NCBI GenBank assembly: GCA_963170155.1
Contig: CAUJGP010000033.1
Coordinates: 34,857-98,856, forward strand
Reading direction: 5' to 3'
Length of the DNA: 64,000 bases
DNA from: Bdellovibrionota bacterium
GTDB lineage: Bacteria; Bdellovibrionota; Bdellovibrionia; Bdellovibrionales; Bdellovibrionaceae
The notes beneath the pieces were generated by a model. That model was not told the DNA's origin. It saw only the letters and a program-made list of their open reading frames with translations, and ran no database searches. Position 1 is the first letter of the stretch. The number at the start of each line of letters is the position of its first letter. The position numbers were made by a program, and so were the translations under genes. Shown one piece after another: positions 53,826-62,935 of the stretch.

Positions 53826-55823
53826 ATGCGAAATAGCCAAAAAACTTTAGCACTCTGGTTTTTTCTCTTTTTGATGGGGATCTTTTTATGGCACACCTTC
53901 GAAAATAGACAGGCTACGATGATCCAAGACTTCAATTATTCTCGGTTTATGGAAGCTTTAAAAAATAATGAAGTGGCTTCTGTGACCTTTAAGCAAGATA
54001 CCAGTGAGATTTATGGGGAAATCAAGCCAGAGTTTGAAACAAAGTATAATGGCAAATTTTTTAACATCATTGGGAATACCACGGATGAGGGCTACAAAGA
54101 AGTCAAGGCCATGGGGCTCGTTCCTAACTACGAGAGGGGTGAAAATTCAAATCTCTTTCAGGCATTCTTAGTCAACTGGCTCCCTCTTATTCTTATTGTT
54201 TTGATGTTTTTATTTATCATGCGTCAAGTTCAAGTGGGTGGCGGAAAAGCCATGTCTTTTGGAAAAAGTCGAGCACGTCTTTTAACAGAACATAAAAATA
54301 AAGTTACGTTTAAGGACGTGGCTGGCGTGGATGAGGCTAAAGAAGAACTGAATGAAATTGTACATTTTCTTAAAGATCCTAAAAAATACACTCGATTGGG
54401 AGGAAGAATTCCCAAAGGCGTGTTATTAGTAGGTCCTCCTGGAACAGGTAAAACTTTACTAGCCCGAGCCATTGCTGGGGAAGCTGGTGTACCGTTTTTT
54501 ACTATTTCTGGTTCTGACTTTGTGGAAATGTTTGTAGGTGTTGGTGCGAGTCGGGTCCGAGACCTTTTTGAACAAGGGAAGCGCCAAGCGCCGTGTTTAA
54601 TTTTCATCGACGAGATTGATGCTGTTGGACGCCATCGCGGAGCTGGAATGGGCGGTGGACATGATGAGCGTGAGCAAACACTGAACCAGCTTCTTGTCGA
54701 AATGGATGGGTTTGAGGGCAATGATGGTGTCATCTTAATTGCAGCGACTAATAGACCTGATGTTTTAGATCCTGCTTTATTACGACCAGGCCGTTTTGAC
54801 CGACGTGTGGTGGTCAATAAACCTGATTTAAATGGACGATTATTTGTACTTCAAGTTCATACAAAAAAAACGCCATTGGGGCCGGATGTGGATTTGGCAA
54901 AAATTGCTCGTGGAACTCCAGGCTTTTCAGGAGCTGATCTTGAAAATCTAGTGAATGAAGCCGCTCTTGTTGCAGCTCGAGGGGAAAAGAAATTTTTGTC
55001 TATGGCTGATTTTGAAACGGCAAAAGATAAAGTTTTAATGGGCTCTGAGAGACGCTCTATGGTGATCTCAGATGAGGATAAAAAAGTAACAGCCTATCAT
55101 GAAGCGGGACACACTTTGGTGGGTAAAAAGTTAGTGGGTTTAGATCCCATTCATAAAGTGACCATTATCCCTCGTGGAATGGCTTTAGGGATCACGCAAA
55201 CCCTCCCTGAAAAGGATGCCATTAGCCTTACAAAATCAAAAGCAGAGAATATGATTGCATTTTTATTTGGTGGGCGAGCTGCAGAAGAGTTAATTTATAA
55301 AGATGTCACAACAGGTGCTGGAAATGATATTGAGCGAGCAACGGAAATTGCTCGTCGCATGGTTTGTGAGTGGGGAATGAGCTCTAAATTAGGGCCATTA
55401 TCCTATGAAAAACGAGAAGGTCCTGTTTTTTTAGGGATGCAGTACGGTCATACTTCAAGAGAATATTCTGATTCAAAAGCTCAAGAGATTGATGCGGAAA
55501 TCTTTAGGATCATTAATGAAGGCTACCAAAAAGCAAAAAACATTCTTGAGGAAGGCCAGGATATCCTTGAAAGTTTAACTCAGGCACTTTTAGAGTTTGA
55601 GACCATCGATAGCCATGAAGTTGATCTTTTGGTTAATGGAGGCAAAGTCGAGGAAATCCACAAAATTAGAGAAAATGCCAATCGTAAAAACAATATGACA
55701 GACGATAAAGTGGACTTTTCTCCCGAAGGCTTAGAAAAAGCTCAACAACATTCTTCTTCAAATGATGAAAACTCTGATTCGTCTGTGAGTGGTCGTGGTG
55801 ATCGCGGTCCAGTGACAGTCTAA
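53826..55823 (+). CDS. ftsH: ATP-dependent zinc metalloprotease FtsH
   Basis: The 665-residue product has two membrane spans (~9-25 and ~114-131) flanking a periplasmic domain. The AAA+ module has Walker [14 protein letters not shown] (~203), Walker [15 protein letters not shown], and the second-region-of-homology [14 protein letters not shown]. The M41 protease has HEAGH (~424) as the zinc site. FtsH degrades misfolded and regulatory membrane and cytoplasmic proteins as a hexamer in the inner membrane. The C-terminal ~45 residues are Ser/Asp/Asn-rich and variable. It is immediately upstream of the cdaA group. Confidence 0.97.
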   Translation: MRNSQKTLALWFFLFLMGIFLWHTFENRQATMIQDFNYSRFMEALKNNEVASVTFKQDTSEIYGEIKPEFETKYNGKFFNIIGNTTDEGYKEVKAMGLVPNYERGENSNLFQAFLVNWLPLILIVLMFLFIMRQVQVGGGKAMSFGKSRARLLTEHKNKVTFKDVAGVDEAKEELNEIVHFLKDPKKYTRLGGRIPKGVLLVGPPGTGKTLLARAIAGEAGVPFFTISGSDFVEMFVGVGASRVRDLFEQGKRQAPCLIFIDEIDAVGRHRGAGMGGGHDEREQTLNQLLVEMDGFEGNDGVILIAATNRPDVLDPALLRPGRFDRRVVVNKPDLNGRLFVLQVHTKKTPLGPDVDLAKIARGTPGFSGADLENLVNEAALVAARGEKKFLSMADFETAKDKVLMGSERRSMVISDEDKKVTAYHEAGHTLVGKKLVGLDPIHKVTIIPRGMALGITQTLPEKDAISLTKSKAENMIAFLFGGRAAEELIYKDVTTGAGNDIERATEIARRMVCEWGMSSKLGPLSYEKREGPVFLGMQYGHTSREYSDSKAQEIDAEIFRIINEGYQKAKNILEEGQDILESLTQALLEFETIDSHEVDLLVNGGKVEEIHKIRENANRKNNMTDDKVDFSPEGLEKAQQHSSSNDENSDSSVSGRGDRGPVTV

Positions 55824-55863
55824 GTTATTTTAAGTTACTGAATGTCCCAATCAAGGAGGATGG

Positions 55864-56670
55864 GTGGACATCATACTAAAGCAGTTTAATGAAAATTGGA
55901 TCTATATAGTCAGTCAATTCCGTTGGCAGGATGGGGTTGACTTACTGGTTGTTTGGTTTTTGGTTTATCGATTGCTTTTATTGATTCGTAAAACGGGTGC
56001 CGTTCAGATCCTGTCAGGCCTAGGGCTATTAGCCATTTTCTATATTTTGAGTGTTAATTTTAGTTTGTTTACATTCAATTGGATTTTAGAAAAATTCTTC
56101 TCACATCTCTTTTTAATCGTTGTGATTTTATTTCAAAGTGAAATTCGTCGTATTCTGGCTCAACTTGGAAGCCAATCTTTCTTCAATGGTGTTTCTGTCG
56201 TTCAAGAAACTCATGTGGTTGAAGAAATTGTTCAAGGGATTGTGACCGTGGCTCAAAAGGGTTATGGAGCGCTGGTCGTCATCGAGCATGATATTTCAGT
56301 GGATTATCACATTGAATCCGGAACAGAGATGGATTGTAAAGTTTCAGCAGAGGTCATTGAATCTGTGTTTTTGCCAGGGAGTCCTGTTCATGATGGAGCC
56401 ATGGTGATTCGTAACAGTCGAGTGCTCTCCGTTGGTTGTTTTTTACCTCTGAGCAAGAACCCTATTTTGGATCGAAACTTAGGAACTCGTCATCGTGCTG
56501 CTCTGGGATTGACGGAAGAAACAGATGCCCTTGTTCTTGTTGTCAGTGAAGAGTCTCGTTCTGTTGGAGTGGTGTTGGCAGGACAACTAACTCCCAATGT
56601 TGATGGAAAGCAATTAAGACGTTCATTGTACGAATTTTTAGGATTGAAGTACAAGGGGGTCTCTTCATGA
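55864..56670 (+). CDS. cdaA: Diadenylate cyclase CdaA
   Basis: The 268-residue product starts at GTG 55864 after AAGGAGGA. It has three N-terminal membrane spans (to about residue 90) and a DisA_N diadenylate cyclase domain with SPVHDGAMVIRNSRVLSVGC (containing the DGA motif) and LGTRHRAALGLTEETDALVL (containing the RHR motif). It joins two ATP molecules into cyclic di-AMP at the membrane. Its stop overlaps the start of the YbbR-domain gene by 4 bases, and glmM follows, the classic cdaA-cdaR-glmM operon in which CdaR and GlmM modulate the cyclase. Confidence 0.95.
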   Translation: MDIILKQFNENWIYIVSQFRWQDGVDLLVVWFLVYRLLLLIRKTGAVQILSGLGLLAIFYILSVNFSLFTFNWILEKFFSHLFLIVVILFQSEIRRILAQLGSQSFFNGVSVVQETHVVEEIVQGIVTVAQKGYGALVVIEHDISVDYHIESGTEMDCKVSAEVIESVFLPGSPVHDGAMVIRNSRVLSVGCFLPLSKNPILDRNLGTRHRAALGLTEETDALVLVVSEESRSVGVVLAGQLTPNVDGKQLRRSLYEFLGLKYKGVSS

Positions 56671-57053
56671 TTATAAAAAGATTAGGAGTTGAACACCTTG
56701 GGTTTAAAGTTTTAGCTCTTATTATCACGTTGATCTTATGGATCACGGTTATCAGTCAAAAAGAAATGATGACAACTCAAAAAGTGTCTGTTCAGTTTTT
56801 AGTGCCCACAGAGTATAAAATAGAAGGTCAAAGTGAGTTGATGGTAGAAATTCGAGTTGTAGGGCCTCGCCCGATTTTAAAGCGATTTATTGATAAGTAT
56901 TGGCCTTCCTCTTTGGTTATTCCGATTCGAGAGCCAAGAGTGGGTGCAAACGCCATTGAAATTCCTATTTCATATTTTCAATTTCCCTCTGAAATAAAAG
57001 TTCTTTCAATTTTACCTCGAGAGGTGGTATTGCAAATAGAAAAGGCTCCTTAG
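56667..57053 (+). CDS. cdaR: YbbR-domain protein (CdaR-like)
   Basis: The 128-residue product has one membrane span (LGFKVLALIITLILWITVIS) and a single YbbR-type repeat (VSVQFLVPTEYKIEGQSELM, then VVGPRPILKRF and ISYFQFPSEIKVLSILPREV). CdaR of Firmicutes has several YbbR repeats; this copy is shorter. It lies between cdaA and glmM, so it is likely the CdaA regulator. The domain faces the periplasm. Confidence 0.85.
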   Translation: MIIKRLGVEHLGFKVLALIITLILWITVISQKEMMTTQKVSVQFLVPTEYKIEGQSELMVEIRVVGPRPILKRFIDKYWPSSLVIPIREPRVGANAIEIPISYFQFPSEIKVLSILPREVVLQIEKAP

Positions 57054-57111
57054 GGCTTATTGAAAAGAAACGATAGAAAACAAGGAAAGGGATAACAAAA
57101 AAGGCAACGGA

Positions 57112-58512
57112 ATGATGAGACAAGGAAAAACGGAAAAGATCAAAACACCCCCTAAGCTTTTTGGAACAGATGGCATTCGTGGAAAGGCAAACGAGTATCC
57201 TATGTTGCCTCATATTGTCGTCAGAGTTGGACAAGCCATTGGATTTTTACTCAATAAAAATAGATTAGATGCAAAAGTTTTTAATTCGAAAGTGGTGATT
57301 GGAAAAGATACACGTCTTTCTGGATACATGATTGAGATGGCTTTAGCCTCGGGCTTGAATTCCATGGGTGTCAATGTACAATTGGTCGGACCGTTGCCCA
57401 CACCAGGCATTGGCTTTATCACGCGGAATATGAGAGCGGATGCGGGTATTGTCATTTCAGCAAGCCATAATCCCTATTCTGATAATGGAATTAAAATTTT
57501 TGGCGCTGATGGATTTAAAATTCCTGATGAAATGGAGCGTGAAATTGAAAGATTAATCTTTGAGGATAATTTCGATCATTTCCTCGCTAAATCAAATCAA
57601 TTGGGTCGCTCCAGGCGAATTGATGATGCTCAAGGTCGGTACATTGTGCATGCTAAAAACACTTTTCCGATGGATCTCACTTTGGATGGATTAAGAATTG
57701 TTTTAGATACGGCGAATGGGGCTTCCTATAAAGTGGCCAAAGCTGTATTTGAGGAGTTGGGAGCAGAAGTGATCCAAATCGGCAATGACCCGAATGGAAT
57801 GAATATTAATGATAAAGCAGGAGCTCTTTATCCAACGGCGGTGGCCAATGCCGTTCTTCATTATCGCGCGGATGTGGGAGTGAGTTTGGATGGGGATGCT
57901 GACCGAGTGATGATGGTGGATGAAAAAGGCCAGGTGCTCAACGGAGACCATATTTTGGGAATTTGCGCAATTCATATGAAAAAAAATGGAACGCTTAAAG
58001 GGAATCAATTAGTTGTGACTCATATGAGTAATTTTGGTTTAGAAAAGGTCATGAAGAATAATGGGATTGCCGTTAAAAAAGTGAATGTAGGAGATAAGTA
58101 TGTCGTTGAAGAGCTTCGGAGGTCCGAAGGCAATCTAGGCGGAGAGCAATCCGGGCATATTATTTTTTTGGATCACTCGACCACGGGAGATGGCTGTGTC
58201 GCCGCTTTGAATGTTTTGGCAGTGATGCGTGGAGCAAATAAACCATTAAGCGCCCTTCATTCCTGGATAGAGGACGTTCCACAAATTTTGATTAATGTAA
58301 GAGTCAAACGTAAATCGCCATTGGAAGACATCAAAGGGTACAATCAGATGATCGAGCGAGTTGAGAGTGAGCTGGGTGGCAATGGCCGTGTGTTTGTGCG
58401 TTTTTCAGGAACAGAGTCAGCTGTTCGTATTTTAGTGGAAGGACCCGACCGTTCGCAAATCCATGATTATGCCCAAGAAATCGCTCAATTTTTAGAGAAA
58501 GAATTAATTTAA
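57112..58512 (+). CDS. glmM: Phosphoglucosamine mutase
   Basis: The 466-residue product starts with PKLFGTDGIRGKANEYPM. It contains the phosphoserine loop VISASHNPYSDNGIKIFG (Ser ~117), the metal loop SLDGDADRVMMVDE (~260), the sugar-binding GEQSGHIIFLDHSTTGDG and the phosphate-binding FVRFSGTESAVRILVEG. GlmM makes glucosamine-1-phosphate for UDP-GlcNAc and so feeds peptidoglycan and LPS; it also binds CdaA in several bacteria. Its stop overlaps the pdxJ start. Confidence 0.97.
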   Translation: MMRQGKTEKIKTPPKLFGTDGIRGKANEYPMLPHIVVRVGQAIGFLLNKNRLDAKVFNSKVVIGKDTRLSGYMIEMALASGLNSMGVNVQLVGPLPTPGIGFITRNMRADAGIVISASHNPYSDNGIKIFGADGFKIPDEMEREIERLIFEDNFDHFLAKSNQLGRSRRIDDAQGRYIVHAKNTFPMDLTLDGLRIVLDTANGASYKVAKAVFEELGAEVIQIGNDPNGMNINDKAGALYPTAVANAVLHYRADVGVSLDGDADRVMMVDEKGQVLNGDHILGICAIHMKKNGTLKGNQLVVTHMSNFGLEKVMKNNGIAVKKVNVGDKYVVEELRRSEGNLGGEQSGHIIFLDHSTTGDGCVAALNVLAVMRGANKPLSALHSWIEDVPQILINVRVKRKSPLEDIKGYNQMIERVESELGGNGRVFVRFSGTESAVRILVEGPDRSQIHDYAQEIAQFLEKELI

Positions 58513-59237
58513 TGAAAAAAAATCAGGTTCATCTTGGAGTTAATATTGATCACATTGCAACTCTTCGTCAGGTTCGAGGAGGAACAACGGATTACCCCTC
58601 TCTGCTGGAGCATGCACAAGCAGCATTGAAGGCAGGAGCGAGTCAGATTACGATTCATTTAAGAGAAGATCGTCGGCATATCCAGTTAAAAGACTTAATT
58701 GATTTGAGTAAGAAAAAAATCCCTTTGAATCTGGAGATGGCTTTGACAAAAGAAATGGAAGTTTTAGCTTTGAAATACAAACCTGCTTGGATTTGTGTGG
58801 TACCAGAAAAAAGACAGGAACTTACGACAGAGGGAGGCTTAGATATCGTGAAGATGTCGAGGCGTTTACAACCCATGATTCAAAGGATAAAAAAGAAGAA
58901 AATTAAAGTTTCTTTATTTATTGATCCTTCACTAAAGCAAGTGAATAAATCTCATGATATGGGAGCTCATGCCGTTGAGTTTCATACGGGAAAGTGGGTT
59001 CGTTCTAGAGGAGCGGAAAAGGCCCGTGAATGGCAAAATCTCTATGAAGCGGCCGTTTTAGCTCATGAGTTGGGATTGCGAGTGCATGCGGGGCATGGGT
59101 TGGATTTCAATACAGCGAAAGAAATTTGTCATCTCCCTCATTTGCAGGAAGTGAATATTGGACATTCCATCGTATGCTATGCTTTGGAGCAAGGTTTATT
59201 TTCAGCTGTTCAAAAAATGAAGAGGCAATTGATTTGA
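58512..59237 (+). CDS. pdxJ: Pyridoxine 5'-phosphate synthase
   Basis: The 241-residue product has the PdxJ core LGVNIDHIATLRQVRGG, ITIHLREDRRHIQLKDL, WICVVPEKRQELTTEGGLD, VSLFIDPSLKQ, AVEFHTGKW and LRVHAGHGLDFNTA, ending in VNIGHSIVCYALEQGL. It condenses 1-deoxyxylulose 5-phosphate with 3-amino-2-oxopropyl phosphate in vitamin B6 synthesis. The ATG overlaps the glmM stop by a base; tsaE overlaps its end. Confidence 0.96.
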   Translation: MKKNQVHLGVNIDHIATLRQVRGGTTDYPSLLEHAQAALKAGASQITIHLREDRRHIQLKDLIDLSKKKIPLNLEMALTKEMEVLALKYKPAWICVVPEKRQELTTEGGLDIVKMSRRLQPMIQRIKKKKIKVSLFIDPSLKQVNKSHDMGAHAVEFHTGKWVRSRGAEKAREWQNLYEAAVLAHELGLRVHAGHGLDFNTAKEICHLPHLQEVNIGHSIVCYALEQGLFSAVQKMKRQLI

Positions 59238-59698
59238 CGGCTAAAGATTCCATGACACTTTTAGAAAGCCGTAGGTTAGACAGTTTAGTTGCCACTGAAG
59301 AGTTGGCAAAAGAGATTGTGTTAAGATTGAAGCCTCAACAAATCATTGGGCTTCAAGGTGAAATGGGAATCGGTAAAACTTATTTTATTAAAGCTTTAGC
59401 GCAGCAACTAGGTTGTCCTTCCATTGAGGTTAATTCACCATCTTATGCCATTCATCAGGAGTATCATGGAACGACAAAAAAACTTCAACATGTGGATTTG
59501 TATCGTTTAGAATCAGAAGATGAAATTGAAAGCAGTGGATTTTGGGATCTTTTTGATGGTAGCCCGGACTCCCTTATTGTCATCGAGTGGATTGATCGAA
59601 TTAATCTCACTACGATTCCTCAAAATTATTCTTATCTTAGAATGGAATGGGAACGATCGAAAGATGACGCGCGCCTTGTTCATTTGTATTTGCGATAG
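59234..59698 (+). CDS. tsaE: tRNA threonylcarbamoyladenosine biosynthesis ATPase TsaE
   Basis: The 154-residue product (start TTG 59234 in a TTGA overlap with pdxJ; ATG 59252 is an alternative) has Walker A LQGEMGIGKTYFIKALAQQL, NSPSYAIHQEY, LQHVDLYRLES and VIEWIDRI, the TsaE signatures. TsaE works with TsaB, TsaC/Sua5 and TsaD to make t6A37 in tRNA. The frame is open further left inside pdxJ, but that part has no TsaE similarity. Confidence 0.9.
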   Translation: MTAKDSMTLLESRRLDSLVATEELAKEIVLRLKPQQIIGLQGEMGIGKTYFIKALAQQLGCPSIEVNSPSYAIHQEYHGTTKKLQHVDLYRLESEDEIESSGFWDLFDGSPDSLIVIEWIDRINLTTIPQNYSYLRMEWERSKDDARLVHLYLR

Positions 59699-59711
59699 TC
59701 CGCTTTAGGTC

Positions 59712-62645
59712 CTAGTGAGGAATTCCTTTGTCGTTAAGCCGTATGAGTGAAAAATCGAAGCCTGTGGCATCTGAATCATTTGAAGTACCACCAATAAAGA
59801 TGGATCCATCATTTTGAATTTGAATGGGATTATGATTTAACTCAAAGCTGGAGCTGATGGCTGTAATCACTTTGCCATTCACCCCAAAATAATCCTCTAT
59901 TTTTCCATTGGTATCGAGTTGAACAAGCACTGTTCTTTGTTTTCCATAGAGGTGTGACGATCCTGAAATAATAATTTTTCCATCTTCATTTATTTTCATA
60001 GAGTCAGCGATGTCGTAAGATAATATGCCAATATCAACTGTTTGCATTCCATTGAGGCCAAATGTTGGATCAATATTTCCTGAAGTTAAGTAACGAGCGA
60101 TCATAAAATCGTAACTTCCGTAGGCATTCGTAGTTCCAGAAAGTAAAATAGAGTTGTCTTGTTGCAGTTGCATGGTCAATGCAGAGTCTTGCCCTCCAAA
60201 GTCGGAAATGACTCTTCCATTAATTCCAAAATGAGTGTCGATTTGACCATTTGGTGTATAACGAATGATTGCAAAATTTTTATTATTATTGGTATCGGAA
60301 ACTCCGGCGAGAAGAATTTTTCCATCCTTTTGAATTTGCAGAGAATAAGCTTCATCCCAGGACCCATTATTAAGATCCGTTATGATAACTCCATTGACTC
60401 CAAAGTGTGTATCAAGACTTCCTGAAGGGTTAAAGCGAGCCATGATAAAATCACTATGGGTTTCTGGCGTTATGGAGCCTGCAATGAGAATTTTTCCATC
60501 CTTTTGAATTTGAAGAGAAGAAGCTTTGCTCGTATGGGAAAAGGGAGTTTCCAAAGTGACTATGCCATTGAGACCGAAGGTTGAGTCCAAAGATCCGCCT
60601 TCATGATAACGAGCCAGAACAATATCGGAAGTGGTTTCTCCATTTTTTGTATTACCGACGACGACAATTTTATTATCCATCTGAATTTTAAGGTCTACAA
60701 GGATATCGTCAGAGTCAGATTTGATTGCCGTGACAATTTTGCCATGCTGACCAAATGTTGTATCAAGGGCTCCTGATGAAAGATAACGTGCAAGAGCGAA
60801 ATTATAGTGGCCATTCATTCCGCTGTTGCTATTGGTATATCCTGCAAGTATTACTTTATGATCAGATTGGGTGATCATACTGGTCACTATATCTGCAGAG
60901 CCGGTGCCTGCATCCGTGGTTACCTGGCCATTATTGCCGAAGGTGTTATCGGCGTTTCCATTTACCAGCAACCGTAAGAGTGTAAAATCATCGCTTCCCA
61001 TCTTATTAGAAACTCCGGCGAGAAGAATTTTTCCATCGGTTTGTAATTGGGTATCATAAACGATATCTTTAGAACTCGAGCCTAAATCTAACAAAACTTT
61101 GCCATTGAGGCCAAAAGAGGTGTCCAAGCTGCCAGAGGCACTGTATTGAACAACGAAAAAATCACTATTAAATGATTGAGTATAACCCGCCACAATCAAT
61201 TTTCCATTATCTTTGACTTGCAGAGATGTGACTTGATCTAAAGTATAGACTCCAACATCTGTAATAACTTTGCCTTGAGTACCAAAAGAAGAGTCGATGT
61301 CTCCGTTGGGGTTATAGCGAACAAGAGCGATATCACGGTTGATGCCTTTATTTGTTGTTCCTGCAAATAAAATTTTTCCATTGCTTAAGACTTTCAGAGA
61401 GGCTCCATAATCGTTAGCGCCAGAGTCAATATCTGTTATGATTTTACCTGTGCCATTGCCGAAGGAAGTATCTAGTTCACCCTCAGATGTATATCGCACC
61501 AAAGAGAAATCATAATTATCTTTGAATGAAGAACCTGCCAGGAGAATCTTTCCATCTGGTTGCAACTGCATATCATAAACAAGATCGTTTTTACTCACCT
61601 CCATAATAATTTTACCTTGATTTCCAAAGCGAGTATCAATTTTACCCGTCCTATCGTAGCGAATGAGAACAAAGTCATTATCAGAACTCGTATTGGAATA
61701 CCCTGCGACGAGTATTTTTCCATCGCTTTGTATTTGTAAAGCATGAGCAAAATCAAAAGACCCAGCTTTAATATCGGTTGTGACTTTGCCATGAGTGCCA
61801 AAGGACGTATCAAGGGTGCCTGTAGAATTGTATCTTGCGAGGGCTATATCACTGTTACCATTTGGATTAGCAATACCAGCCAGAATGATTTTTCCATCAG
61901 ACTGAAGCTTCATGGCAAGGGGTTGATCATTGGAACCATTGCTGAAATCAATCATTGTTTTTCCATCTTTCCCAAAGGTAACGTCTAAAGCTCCGCTTTC
62001 ATTGTATCTCATGAGGGTAAAGTCATTGCTACCGCCTGCATTGCTAAAACCAGCAACGAGTATTTTTCCATCGTTTTGTAATTGAAGTGCTGTTGCTGTA
62101 TCAGTAGACGTGGTTAACGTTCCAAAATTGGTTTTAATCTTTCCCAAAAGAGGTTGTGAAACTTGATCGTTATCAAGGAGGTAAAAATCGATTTGGTCGC
62201 TTGAATCTATATTTGAGTTTTCACTCATTAATTTGAATGACCATTGCGTGATATTGAAACTGACATTGTCATCAATAGGTTGGATTGAAAAAGTCCCAAG
62301 AGTTTGCCCTGCCGGGATAGAGACAGTTTTTTTTGGCAAATGGAAGTACTGGTTTCCTGGTTCCCCATTCAATCCCTCCAGAACCACTTCAAAGTGAGAA
62401 TCATAGCTAACAGATTTATTTAATGACATTGCTACCGTTAGCAAATTCCCTTCTGCTATTGTCAATGGGGAAGGGAGATCATCTTTTTGAAAAACCAATC
62501 TCACATTAGAAAAAGAAGAAAGTTTCTTGGATGATGCCATTTCAACTTTAAAATAACCGCAACCTTGAATTGTAACGCAAAAAATTGAAATGTATAAGAT
62601 CATAGCGTTCTTTGCAGTGATTATTTGTTTCCCATATAAATGCAC
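59712..62645 (-). CDS. Delta-60 repeat lipoprotein with N-terminal Calx-beta-like domain
   Basis: This is a 977-residue protein. The start GTG 62645 has GAGG upstream; ATG at codon 15 is an alternative. A signal peptide ends in a lipobox (TIQGC), so the mature protein is probably an outer-membrane lipoprotein. Residues ~45-150 resemble a Calx-beta domain (SNVRLVFQKDDLPSPLTIAE, then VSIPAGQTLGTFSIQPIDDN). After that come about 13 delta-60 repeats of ~60 residues, each with LQ-DGKIL-AG and FG-GKV elements, predicted to form a beta-propeller-like solenoid. Such proteins are surface or secreted; the role is unknown. It is convergent with tsaE. Confidence 0.88.
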   Translation of the reverse strand: MHLYGKQIITAKNAMILYISIFCVTIQGCGYFKVEMASSKKLSSFSNVRLVFQKDDLPSPLTIAEGNLLTVAMSLNKSVSYDSHFEVVLEGLNGEPGNQYFHLPKKTVSIPAGQTLGTFSIQPIDDNVSFNITQWSFKLMSENSNIDSSDQIDFYLLDNDQVSQPLLGKIKTNFGTLTTSTDTATALQLQNDGKILVAGFSNAGGSNDFTLMRYNESGALDVTFGKDGKTMIDFSNGSNDQPLAMKLQSDGKIILAGIANPNGNSDIALARYNSTGTLDTSFGTHGKVTTDIKAGSFDFAHALQIQSDGKILVAGYSNTSSDNDFVLIRYDRTGKIDTRFGNQGKIIMEVSKNDLVYDMQLQPDGKILLAGSSFKDNYDFSLVRYTSEGELDTSFGNGTGKIITDIDSGANDYGASLKVLSNGKILFAGTTNKGINRDIALVRYNPNGDIDSSFGTQGKVITDVGVYTLDQVTSLQVKDNGKLIVAGYTQSFNSDFFVVQYSASGSLDTSFGLNGKVLLDLGSSSKDIVYDTQLQTDGKILLAGVSNKMGSDDFTLLRLLVNGNADNTFGNNGQVTTDAGTGSADIVTSMITQSDHKVILAGYTNSNSGMNGHYNFALARYLSSGALDTTFGQHGKIVTAIKSDSDDILVDLKIQMDNKIVVVGNTKNGETTSDIVLARYHEGGSLDSTFGLNGIVTLETPFSHTSKASSLQIQKDGKILIAGSITPETHSDFIMARFNPSGSLDTHFGVNGVIITDLNNGSWDEAYSLQIQKDGKILLAGVSDTNNNKNFAIIRYTPNGQIDTHFGINGRVISDFGGQDSALTMQLQQDNSILLSGTTNAYGSYDFMIARYLTSGNIDPTFGLNGMQTVDIGILSYDIADSMKINEDGKIIISGSSHLYGKQRTVLVQLDTNGKIEDYFGVNGKVITAISSSFELNHNPIQIQNDGSIFIGGTSNDSDATGFDFSLIRLNDKGIPH

Positions 62646-62935
62646 TTATTACCTCACTCAACCTAATGACAGTCTGTATTGATATTCATTTCGTCGGGTT
62701 TTTATTAATTCTTTAGCCTAGTCCCTAAACTCTTGACGTAGGTCTAGAGTTTTATAGTTTAATACGAGCAAGGCATCGATGTGATCAGATCTCTGTTTTA
62801 AGGAGAGCCATTAATGATGGATCTACAATGAATCTAAATTTCTTTTAAATTTCAAGTGGCATCTCTGTGTGAAATGTCTGTCTTATGTTCATGTTTTATT
62901 TATTATAAAATCAATTCAAATGGAGTTTAAGCGTT

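Noticed and set aside
54230..54817. 195-codon minus-strand frame
   Set aside because: Antisense shadow of the highly conserved FtsH AAA+ domain.
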